DNA of 5,323 nt from an uncultured Clostridia bacterium (GTDB lineage: Bacteria > Bacillota > Clostridia > Lachnospirales > Lachnospiraceae): positions 1 to 5,323 of the forward strand of contig CAMODY010000126.1 of assembly GCA_946611595.1 (NCBI GenBank). Direction: 5' to 3'. The position numbers were made by a program, and so were the translations under genes. Under the pieces are notes generated by a model. The model worked only from the letters and a program-made list of their open reading frames with translations, was not told the DNA's origin and searched no databases. Shown here piece by piece: positions 1 through 5,323 of the stretch (positions within the stretch are counted from its first letter, which is position 1; the number at the start of each line of letters is the position of its first letter).

Positions 1-47
1 AAATGACGGAGTCAGAGTCCGTTGCCTTACCATTTGGCGATAGCCCT
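1..47 (-). tRNA. tRNA-Gln (anticodon CUG), 5' two thirds; 3' end outside window
   Basis: The minus strand from 47 down folds as the 5' part of a tRNA. The 5' acceptor strand is AGGGCTA (47-41), followed by T8 and C9. The D stem is GCC/GGC (38-36 with 26-24) around a loop containing GG. The anticodon stem is ACGGA/TCCGT (22-18 with 10-6), with a seven-base loop CTCTGAC (17-11) whose anticodon CTG lies at 15-13 and reads the glutamine codon CAG. The variable loop starts CATTT at the window edge. The T arm, the 3' acceptor strand and any encoded CCA lie beyond position 1. The sequence closely resembles Firmicute tRNA-Gln, and its own consensus promoter is just upstream. Confidence 0.93.
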
Positions 48-59
48 ACAGCAAGAGGG

Positions 60-89
60 ATTATATAACAAAGCCCTCCTAATTGTCAA
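60..89 (-). promoter_or_regulatory. Consensus SigA/sigma-70 promoter of tRNA-Gln
   Basis: On the minus strand a perfect -35 TTGACA (84-89) and a perfect -10 TATAAT (60-65) are separated by 18 nt. A transcription start is expected near 52, giving a leader of only about 5 nt before the tRNA 5' end at 47. The -35 box starts 9 nt after the stop codon of the glycosyltransferase gene. Two exact consensus hexamers are typical of strong stable-RNA promoters. Confidence 0.88.
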
Positions 90-98
90 TGATTATTT

Positions 99-1100
99 CT
101 ATTGGTCGTAAGAGACCTTCAGCATATAAAATTCCATGATCGCCGTCAGGATCAGGGCAATGATAAATGCGATGATAAACGGCCAATGCAGGAACGTATC
201 TACAGCGAGGCAGATCAGCGTATAGATTGCGTAGCGGAAGATGGAAAAGATCAATCTTCTTACGCCCGGCGTATATTTAATGTGCCGGAAAATCGTATAA
301 CGTTCCACCACAAAGCAAAGCAGCGCGTAGATCCCCCAGCAGACCATGATCGTAATAGAAAAATGATCGTAGCCCAGATAGATCGTGTGCAGCAAAACAA
401 TGATCAGATTGAGCACGATGCTGATCACGGCAAAGATCTGGGTCTTAAAAAACTGGAAGTATATTCGGAGCGTGTCTTTAATTGGCTGAAAATGCGTTTT
501 TTCGTTGTTGTCGAAATAAATTGTTTCGATCGGCACACGCGTTACATGAATCCCCTGCTTTTCCGCGATCAGGAGAATGTTCATTTCCCAATCGTATTTT
601 TCCCCTTTCACAGACAGCATCCAATCAAGGTGCTTGATAGAAAACCCGCGCAGACCGGACTGGTTATCCGGAAGATAATGATTGTTTGCAAGGGCAAAGA
701 AAAAACGTGAAAGCGCATTTCCCACGCGCGACTTCCAAGGATTTTTCCTTGAAAGCCTACGGACACTTAATACAAAATCCCTGCCGGCTTCCAACTGTTC
801 ACGGATCCGGCAGATATCATGCACACTGTGCTGACCATCTGCGTCGGCGGTAATAAAAAACTCTGTATGCGGAAAAAGTTCCAGCAAGTGACGGATCCCG
901 TTTTTAAGGGCAGCGCCCTTCCCGAGATTTTTAGGGTTTGCGATCACGGTCGCCTCAAGACTTTCAAAGTACGGCTGGCATGCTGCACAGCTTCCGTCGT
1001 CCACAACCAGGACATCAAAGGATTTTTCCTTTAAGTCCTTAACGATCGTCTTCAGTTTTTCATCCGGATTGAAAGCCGGAATTATGACTGTGGTGCTCAT
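99..1100 (-). CDS. Family 2 glycosyltransferase with C-terminal GtrA-like membrane domain
   Basis: The protein has 333 residues. The cytosolic GT2 domain (about 1-210) resembles polyprenyl/dolichyl-phosphate sugar synthases: VIIPAFNPDE start, VVDDGS (32-37, nucleotide-sugar binding), NLGKGAALKNG (58-68), the metal-binding DADGQH (86-91) and DNQSGLRGF (145-153). The tail has four predicted membrane helices at about 222-242, 248-266, 284-304 and 308-327, the size and spacing of a GtrA-like domain. Such fusions typically make a polyprenyl-phosphate sugar, and GtrA-type parts are proposed to help move it across the membrane for modification of surface polymers or lipids. The sugar and the acceptor are not readable here. 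The ATG gives a full GT2 N-terminus but only a weak GGA sits 14 nt upstream. The gene begins 64 nt after plsX with no clear terminator between, so it may be the last operon gene. Its stop lies just before a tRNA promoter. A Cys-x-x-Cys in the loop after DDGS is unusual. Confidence 0.9.
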   Translation of the reverse strand: MSTTVIIPAFNPDEKLKTIVKDLKEKSFDVLVVDDGSCAACQPYFESLEATVIANPKNLGKGAALKNGIRHLLELFPHTEFFITADADGQHSVHDICRIREQLEAGRDFVLSVRRLSRKNPWKSRVGNALSRFFFALANNHYLPDNQSGLRGFSIKHLDWMLSVKGEKYDWEMNILLIAEKQGIHVTRVPIETIYFDNNEKTHFQPIKDTLRIYFQFFKTQIFAVISIVLNLIIVLLHTIYLGYDHFSITIMVCWGIYALLCFVVERYTIFRHIKYTPGVRRLIFSIFRYAIYTLICLAVDTFLHWPFIIAFIIALILTAIMEFYMLKVSYDQ

Positions 1101-1164
1101 AGTCGTAAAACAATTCCGTAAATTAAAAGTTTCAGCGTTTGAGGGATTTGGCCAACTACGTGTA

Positions 1165-2187
1165 TCAGTTTTGGCCCTTATCTAAATTGATCGCCTGCAG
1201 AATACAGGAGCAGATCGTATCTTCATTTGCTGCGCCATGTGCCTTGATAATGGTTTTCTTTGTTCCGACAAAGATGGCGCCGGCCTGGGAATTATAGTCA
1301 AAATAGCGGCGGATCTGAGCCACGCCGGACGCATTTTCCAGGTTATACGGATCATCGATCTGTCGCTGATAGTCAGCATCTTCTGTTTTTTCGTCTGCCT
1401 CTGCAAACTTTGCAGCTAAAAGGCCAACGCTTTCAAAGCCCTTTATGATCACATTTCCGCTGAAGCCATCGCAGACTACAACATCAAGCTTTCCGGAGAG
1501 AATATCTCCGCCTTCAATGTTTCCTATAAATTCATAGCCATTTGCATCTGCTGCGGCTCCAATCTTTTCAAATGCTTCCTGCAGTACTTCGGTTCCCTTG
1601 CCCGGCTCTTTGCCGACATTTAAAAGTCCTACAGCCGGTTTTGATACGCCATAAGCGTTTCTTACAAATTCCGCGCCAAGACGCGCGTACTGTTCCATTT
1701 CTTTTGGCTTTGGAGCAAGATTCGATCCGCAGTCTAAGAGCAGGACATAACCGCCTTCTGCTTTTGGAAGTGCACTTGCAAGCGCCGGCTGCAAAAGCCC
1801 TTTTTCAAGGCCAAGATGGAAGCAGCTTCCAACAAGTGCACAGCCAGTGCTTCCTGCCGTCACCATTGCCTTGATCTCTTCATCATTTTTAAGCGCTTCA
1901 AGCGCCAGGATCATGGAAGTATCATTCCTGTCCTTTACCATGTTTCTCGGATCTTCTCTGTTCGTTACAAAACTATTTGTTTCGATCAAAGAAACGCGCG
2001 GCATCAAATCTGCAGGACTCAGGTTCATTCTTGCTGCTTCCTCCTGCAAAACGATCTGTGCGATCAGCGTACTTCCCGCTAAAACAAGGTCGTATTCTTT
2101 TTGCGCCGCTAATGCTCTGGCAGCTCCGCGAACCACGATCTCCGGGCCGCCGTCTGCACCGAACATATCTACTACAATCTTTTTCAT
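1165..2187 (-). CDS. plsX: PlsX-like phosphate acyltransferase, divergent
   Basis: The protein has 340 residues; classical PlsX has about 330. Conserved family blocks are AGSTG (111-115), LLLDCGSN...KP (149-161), VGLLNVGKEPGKG (186-198), FIGNIEGGDIL (220-230), VVVCDGFSGNVIIK (236-249) and IIKAHGAAN (313-321). PlsX converts acyl-ACP plus phosphate to acyl-phosphate, and can run in reverse to load FakA-made acyl-phosphate onto ACP. Two regions differ from the classical enzyme. The N-terminal signature is VDMFGADGGPE rather than VDAMGGD-[HN]-AP. The stretch before YNSQAGA (about 262-290) is acidic and polar (AEADEKTEDAD...), where classical PlsX has a basic/hydrophobic segment used at the membrane. 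The ATG lies 3 nt after the fakA stop with no clear Shine-Dalgarno (upstream bases GATTGAGTAAGTT), so translation is probably coupled to fakA. Family membership is firm. Whether this is the cell's main PlsX or a specialised paralog cannot be decided here. Confidence 0.87.
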   Translation of the reverse strand: MKKIVVDMFGADGGPEIVVRGAARALAAQKEYDLVLAGSTLIAQIVLQEEAARMNLSPADLMPRVSLIETNSFVTNREDPRNMVKDRNDTSMILALEALKNDEEIKAMVTAGSTGCALVGSCFHLGLEKGLLQPALASALPKAEGGYVLLLDCGSNLAPKPKEMEQYARLGAEFVRNAYGVSKPAVGLLNVGKEPGKGTEVLQEAFEKIGAAADANGYEFIGNIEGGDILSGKLDVVVCDGFSGNVIIKGFESVGLLAAKFAEADEKTEDADYQRQIDDPYNLENASGVAQIRRYFDYNSQAGAIFVGTKKTIIKAHGAANEDTICSCILQAINLDKGQN

Positions 2188-2190
2188 AAC

Positions 2191-3861
2191 TTACTCAATC
2201 GCAAAAATATAATCATAAACTTCCTGGCCGCCTTCAATGAAACCATATTCAAGCAGCGGGAAGTTCTTTTTCAGCATCTGCTCCATGCTGCCGAGCTCTT
2301 CAGCGGAAACTCCCGCTCCGTAAAAGACGACAACAACTGCCTTTTCTTCAATTTCTTCTGTTGCCGAAATCAAAGCTCTGGCAGCTTCAATTTTGTCATC
2401 TGAAGCAGAAAGGACTGCGTCTTTATTGAGTCCGATAAACTGGCCTTTCTTAACGCTTAAGTTTTCATACTCTACATCACGGATGGAGGTCGTGATCATT
2501 CCCGTCTCTGTCTCCGCAATGGCCTGTTCCATGTCCCTGATCACAGCATCAATTTCAAGGCTGAGATTCATCATAGATAATGCAGCATAACCTTCGGCGA
2601 TCGTCTTTGCTTTCACAACATGTACGCTTGCATCTTTATAAAGATCTGCTGCCTGGCTGGATGCCATCACGATATTGGAATTACACGGAAGAACGATAAT
2701 ATGCTCCGCTTCGATCTGCTCAAATGCTTTCAGGAAGTCTTCCGTCGATGGATTATCAGTCTGTCCTCCATCAACAACTACATCAACACCGATCTCACTA
2801 AAATACTTTTTCAGGCCATCGCCGGAAAGTGCAGCAACGATCGCGATCGGCTTTTTGATCTTTGCTTTGGTTTTGCGTTCTTCTTCCAGCATGATCTCGT
2901 TATGCTGAACCGACATATTTTCAATCTTCAGCGTGATATATTCACCAAACTGCTGACAGTAATTTAAAACATCTCCGGGCTTAAAGGTATGTACATGAAT
3001 CTTAACGATATCTTCATCCTGCACAGCGACGATGGAATCGCCCACCTGTTCTAAATACTCAACGATCGTCTGTTTATCAAATGTTGTAACATCAACTTTT
3101 GATTTTTGAAGCTGCAGGATAAACTCTGTGCAATAGCCGAATTCCAGTTCACTGTCTGCTGTAAAAGCAGAGAAATCAACTGACGGCATAGACAGTGCAT
3201 GTCCATGAGCAGACAGAGCCTCCGCACTGATTTCTTCTCCTTTCAGCGCCATCTCCGCGCCTTCAAAAATATAAAGGAAGCCCGCGCCGCCGGAGTCGAT
3301 CACGCCTGCTTCTTTCAGAACCGGAAGGAGTTCCGGTGTATGGTCTAAGGATTTCTTCATGTGTGCATTCAGATTCTCCAAAGTCTCTTCAAAATGCACA
3401 TTCGGCTGTTCTGTTAAATATTCTTCCAGGAACTCCGCACCTTCACGCATGACCGTCAGCATTGTTCCTTCTGTCGGATTCAGGACGGCGTCATATGCTT
3501 TGGTAACGCCTTGCCTGAATGCTTTGCTAAAATCCTGCAGCGTGATCGTCTTGCATCCATCAACTCCCAGCGCCAGTCCTTTGATAAACTGGGAAAGGAT
3601 TACGCCGGAATTTCCTCTTGCGCCAAGGAGCGCACCGCGCGAAAATGCCTTCGCAAAATCTGAAACACTTTCAAAATAGGCAGCCTGAATCGCATTCACT
3701 CCACCCTGCATCGTCATAGACATATTGGTTCCGGTGTCACCATCCGGAACCGGAAAGACGTTAAGTTCATCAACTTCTTTCACATGTAATTTTAAATTTG
3801 CAAGTCCCCCAAGGAGCAGCTCTTTCAGCGCTTCTCCATCGAGATGTGTTGTCTGTTTCAT
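2191..3861 (-). CDS. fakA: Fatty acid kinase, FakA/YloV family (DhaL/DAK2 domain plus DegV-like C-terminus)
   Basis: The protein has 556 residues, matching the roughly 550 of FakA/YloV proteins. The N-terminal DhaL-type kinase domain (about 1-205) shows NVFPVPDGDTGTNM (34-47), whose Asp40 and Asp42 correspond to the Mg-ATP ligands. It also shows GARGNSGVILSQ (80-91), PTEGTMLTV (129-137) and a TPELLPVLKEAG...SGGAG block (175-194). The middle domain has GYCTEF (Cys244) and KIHVHT (His289, His291), which match the Cys-His-His zinc site described for Staphylococcus FakA. After a charged linker (about 327-340), the C-terminal DegV-like domain has GQTDNPSTEDF and LPCNSNI; the latter is usually LPNN-x-NI. 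The enzyme transfers phosphate from ATP to the fatty acid held by FakB, giving acyl-phosphate in the cytosol. Two fakB-like genes upstream and plsX immediately downstream fit this role exactly. All expected catalytic and metal residues are present, so it should be active. Confusion with dihydroxyacetone kinase DhaL is unlikely because of the full-length three-domain layout. Confidence 0.94.
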   Translation of the reverse strand: MKQTTHLDGEALKELLLGGLANLKLHVKEVDELNVFPVPDGDTGTNMSMTMQGGVNAIQAAYFESVSDFAKAFSRGALLGARGNSGVILSQFIKGLALGVDGCKTITLQDFSKAFRQGVTKAYDAVLNPTEGTMLTVMREGAEFLEEYLTEQPNVHFEETLENLNAHMKKSLDHTPELLPVLKEAGVIDSGGAGFLYIFEGAEMALKGEEISAEALSAHGHALSMPSVDFSAFTADSELEFGYCTEFILQLQKSKVDVTTFDKQTIVEYLEQVGDSIVAVQDEDIVKIHVHTFKPGDVLNYCQQFGEYITLKIENMSVQHNEIMLEEERKTKAKIKKPIAIVAALSGDGLKKYFSEIGVDVVVDGGQTDNPSTEDFLKAFEQIEAEHIIVLPCNSNIVMASSQAADLYKDASVHVVKAKTIAEGYAALSMMNLSLEIDAVIRDMEQAIAETETGMITTSIRDVEYENLSVKKGQFIGLNKDAVLSASDDKIEAARALISATEEIEEKAVVVVFYGAGVSAEELGSMEQMLKKNFPLLEYGFIEGGQEVYDYIFAIE

Positions 3862-3876
3862 AATGATTTGTTTCTA

Positions 3877-3880
3877 CTCC
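3877..3880 (-). promoter_or_regulatory. Weak, distant Shine-Dalgarno site for fakA
   Basis: The only purine-rich match upstream of the fakA ATG (3859-3861) is GGAG, within CTGGAGTAG. It is 15 nt from the start, longer than the usual 5-10 nt. Protein alignment supports the ATG, because the family N-terminus (LDGEALKELLLGG) begins right after it. Translation may therefore be modest or partly coupled to the upstream gene. Confidence 0.45.
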
Positions 3881-3902
3881 AGTCTTTTCGTTCTAGTAAA
3901 TA

Positions 3903-4793
3903 TTACGCCTCACCGATCAGGGTCTCTTCCTGGCCAACATAATACAGGATCAGCGTTCCCGGACCTACAGATGCTCCGACGATAGGGCCGATGCTTCCGA
4001 TAAATACATCTTTGCAGCCTGTCGCCTCTTTCAGCATTGATCCAAGTTTTTCGGCATTCTCTTTGCTGTCCGCATGAGAGATATAAAGGGTCTGATCTTC
4101 CGGCTCAATGATCCGTTCTTTTGCCATTGCAACTGCTTCCGCCATTGCATTCTGCATTCCCTTTACTTTTTTCACTGCAAAGTTCTGTCCCTTCGCATCA
4201 GAGATCAGCAGCGGTTTGATGCCGATCAGATTTCCAAAGAAGGCGCTTGATGCCGTAACTCTTCCGGCTCTCTTTAAGTAGTCCAGTTTTTCCACAACAC
4301 CAACCTGGTTGACGCAGTTTCTGTTTTTCTCAAGAAACTCCTGAACTTCTTCAATGGTGCTGCCTTCACTTCTCATCTTGCTCGCCCACATGATCTCAAT
4401 ACCCTGACCAAAGGAGCTGTTCAGGGCATCCACACAGATGATCTTGCCATCCGGATATTTTTCCAGAAGTTCTTTTGCAACGACTTTCGCTGTATTGATC
4501 GATCCGGAAAGCGCGGAAGAACAGGAGATATAGAGCACGTCCATCTCCCGCTCCAGGTATTCTGTAAATTTATTGATAAAAGTTTCAGCCGGGACCTGGG
4601 TGGTCGTGATCCGCTTGCCTTCACGCATCTTATCGTAAAAAGCTTTTGCAGACATACCTTCCCAATCAAGTGATGCCGGATATTCTTTCCCATCCAAAAC
4701 AAAATTCATCTGCACATAGTCCACATCCAGCTGGGTGCGCATATCTTTGTTCAGATCACAGGTAGAATCTCCGATAATAGCAAATGGTCTCAT
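3903..4793 (-). CDS. fakB: DegV/FakB-family fatty-acid-binding protein, complete
   Basis: This is a 296-residue protein, the normal length for the DegV family. Recognisable marks in order are a GDSTCDL start (residues 8-14), TTTQVP (63-68, the position of the family T-S-Q-P motif), ISCSSALSGS (89-98, the fatty-acid carboxylate loop), LDYLKRAGRV (170-179, usually L-x-Y-L-K-K-G-G-R-I), GIKPLL (191-196), KKVKG (208-212), ISHAD (238-242) and GASVGPG (273-279). FakB proteins carry a free fatty acid in a buried tunnel and are the acyl substrate carrier for FakA; acyl-phosphate then passes to PlsX or PlsY. The usual His in G-x-H-x-GPG is Ser275 here. The start has an ideal AGGAGG site, and the gene ends 41 nt before the kinase gene. 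It shares the family fold with its upstream neighbour but is clearly diverged, so this is an old duplication or two separate lineages. Acyl-chain preference cannot be read from the sequence. Confidence 0.92.
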   Translation of the reverse strand: MRPFAIIGDSTCDLNKDMRTQLDVDYVQMNFVLDGKEYPASLDWEGMSAKAFYDKMREGKRITTTQVPAETFINKFTEYLEREMDVLYISCSSALSGSINTAKVVAKELLEKYPDGKIICVDALNSSFGQGIEIMWASKMRSEGSTIEEVQEFLEKNRNCVNQVGVVEKLDYLKRAGRVTASSAFFGNLIGIKPLLISDAKGQNFAVKKVKGMQNAMAEAVAMAKERIIEPEDQTLYISHADSKENAEKLGSMLKEATGCKDVFIGSIGPIVGASVGPGTLILYYVGQEETLIGEA

Positions 4794-4802
4794 TTTTCAG
4801 TT

Positions 4803-4808
4803 CCTCCT
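4803..4808 (-). promoter_or_regulatory. Strong Shine-Dalgarno site for the second fakB-like gene
   Basis: The minus strand reads AGGAGG, a perfect match to the anti-Shine-Dalgarno core, 9 nt before the ATG at 4791-4793. It supports that start codon and suggests efficient, independent initiation. This contrasts with the weak or absent sites in front of the downstream genes. Confidence 0.85.
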
Positions 4809-4837
4809 ATCAGTCGTTTTCAATAACCATTGTCTGA

Positions 4838-5323
4838 TTATTTTTTTGCAGTAATCTCTTCCATCAGTTTCTTTTCTTCTTCGAGATTGTCGGAAATCTC
4901 CTTTCCATAATAGAAGACTGCAGCCATTCCCGGACCGACGTTTGCGCCGCAGCTCATATCGATACGGGTCATGATGATCTCCTTCGGATGAATCTCTTCT
5001 TCTACGCGGCGGCGAAGCTCTTCTGCGGTCTCATAGCGGTAGGAATGCGCAATAAAAACGATCTGCTTATCCGCATCTTCGATCGTCCGTTTTACGTATT
5101 CGATCGTAGCATTAATTGCGTTTGGTTTTCCTTTTACTTTTCCGAATACATCGGTAAGGCCGTTCGGATTGAAATCGCCGAGAGAATTAACTCCAACAAG
5201 TGTGCCGAAGAAGGCCTTGAAGTTGTTGATACGGCCGGTTCTGCAAAGGAAGTTCAGGTCGTCCATCGGTCCCATCTGATGATAGCGGTTCTTATTGTTT
5301 TCTAACCATTCAGCAACTTCTTC
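4838..5323 (-). CDS. DegV/FakB-family fatty-acid-binding protein, C-terminal part (5' end outside window)
   Basis: The reading frame stays open to the right edge. The visible part begins EEVAEWLENN and runs 161 residues to a TAA at 4838-4840. The methionine at 5273-5275 is internal, because the residues before it align with the neighbouring DegV protein (EWLENNKN against EFLEKNRN). Family proteins are about 280-300 residues, so the N-terminal domain, roughly 120-130 residues, is missing from view. Family marks seen are DDLNFLCRTGRI (usual form L-x-x-L-x-x-G-G-R-I), KVKGKPNAI, IAHS and GANVGPG near the C-terminus. FakB proteins bind a fatty acid and present its carboxyl group to the kinase FakA in the cytosol. 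Two oddities are seen: the usual His of G-x-H-x-GPG is Asn, and the segment after the GRI motif (VGVNSLGDFNPNG) lacks the usual K-P pair. The gene lies 44 nt upstream of a second FakB and is probably cotranscribed with it. Family assignment is firm; the ligand is unknown. Confidence 0.9.
   Translation of the reverse strand, partial: EEVAEWLENNKNRYHQMGPMDDLNFLCRTGRINNFKAFFGTLVGVNSLGDFNPNGLTDVFGKVKGKPNAINATIEYVKRTIEDADKQIVFIAHSYRYETAEELRRRVEEEIHPKEIIMTRIDMSCGANVGPGMAAVFYYGKEISDNLEEEKKLMEEITAKK

Noticed and set aside
55..79. GAGGG...CCCTC repeat flanking the -10 box as a terminator for the glycosyltransferase gene
   Set aside because: The 5-bp stem has a long AT-rich loop and no T tract after it. 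The position is better explained by the consensus promoter.
74..80. AGGAGGG on the minus strand as a ribosome binding site
   Set aside because: It lies in the spacer of the tRNA promoter and is followed by no start codon with an open frame, only by the tRNA gene.
102..710. A 202-codon open frame on the plus strand
   Set aside because: It lies antisense within the glycosyltransferase gene, starts at a TTG with no ribosome binding site, and its product is highly charged without any recognisable domain. The opposite strand has clear GT2 motifs.
1148..1177. Inverted repeat GGCCAA...TTGGCC around the plsX stop codon as a possible terminator
   Set aside because: The stem is only 6 bp with a loop of about 15 nt and no following T run, so it does not look like an intrinsic terminator. 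A weak regulatory role cannot be excluded.
1847..2212. A 121-codon plus-strand open frame opposite the start of plsX
   Set aside because: It is a shadow of the plsX and fakA coding strand, with no family resemblance and no supporting start signal.
4421..4702. A 93-codon minus-strand frame inside the complete fakB-like gene
   Set aside because: It overlaps the well-supported DegV frame completely, and its product has no recognisable motif.
4821..4832. Small palindrome CAATAACCATTG between the two fakB-like genes
   Set aside because: A 4-bp AT-rich stem is too weak for a terminator or operator and is likely chance.

Overview
The window carries five protein genes and one tRNA gene. All lie on the minus strand, so transcription runs from right (5323) to left (1). 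Moderate GC content, the Shine-Dalgarno sequences, several DegV-type proteins and the overall gene style suggest a low-to-moderate GC Firmicute, most likely a clostridial gut anaerobe such as a member of Lachnospiraceae. That placement is an inference from sequence style, not from a marker gene.

Layout in transcription order: (1) the C-terminal 161 residues of a DegV/FakB-family fatty-acid-binding protein, cut by the right edge (4838-5323). (2) A complete second DegV/FakB protein (3903-4793), preceded by a strong AGGAGG ribosome binding site. (3) A fatty acid kinase FakA/YloV-type protein (2191-3861). (4) A PlsX-like phosphate acyltransferase (1165-2187) starting 3 nt after the fakA stop. (5) A family 2 glycosyltransferase with a GtrA-like four-helix membrane tail (99-1100). 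(6) A tRNA-Gln(CUG) gene, cut by the left edge (1-47), with its own near-ideal sigma-70/SigA-type promoter (60-89). The protein genes are separated by 44, 41, 3 and 64 nt, with no convincing terminator between them. They are therefore probably one operon, with the glycosyltransferase the least certain member.

The first four genes form a coherent pathway. In characterised Firmicutes, FakB proteins hold a fatty acid, FakA phosphorylates the bound fatty acid to acyl-phosphate, and PlsX interconverts acyl-phosphate and acyl-ACP while PlsY consumes acyl-phosphate to acylate glycerol-3-phosphate. This looks like a dedicated cassette for capturing free fatty acids, with two carriers, one kinase and one acyltransferase. 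The glycosyltransferase at the end could decorate a lipid or polyprenyl carrier, but its link to the pathway is only positional.

No CRISPR array, insertion sequence, phage gene or clear repeat is visible. The most unusual points are the PlsX-like protein, whose N-terminal signature and presumed membrane-contact segment differ from the classical enzyme, and the two FakB-like proteins, which both lack the usual histidine in the C-terminal G-x-H-x-GPG motif. Together they suggest a variant fatty-acid activation module rather than an entirely unknown system.
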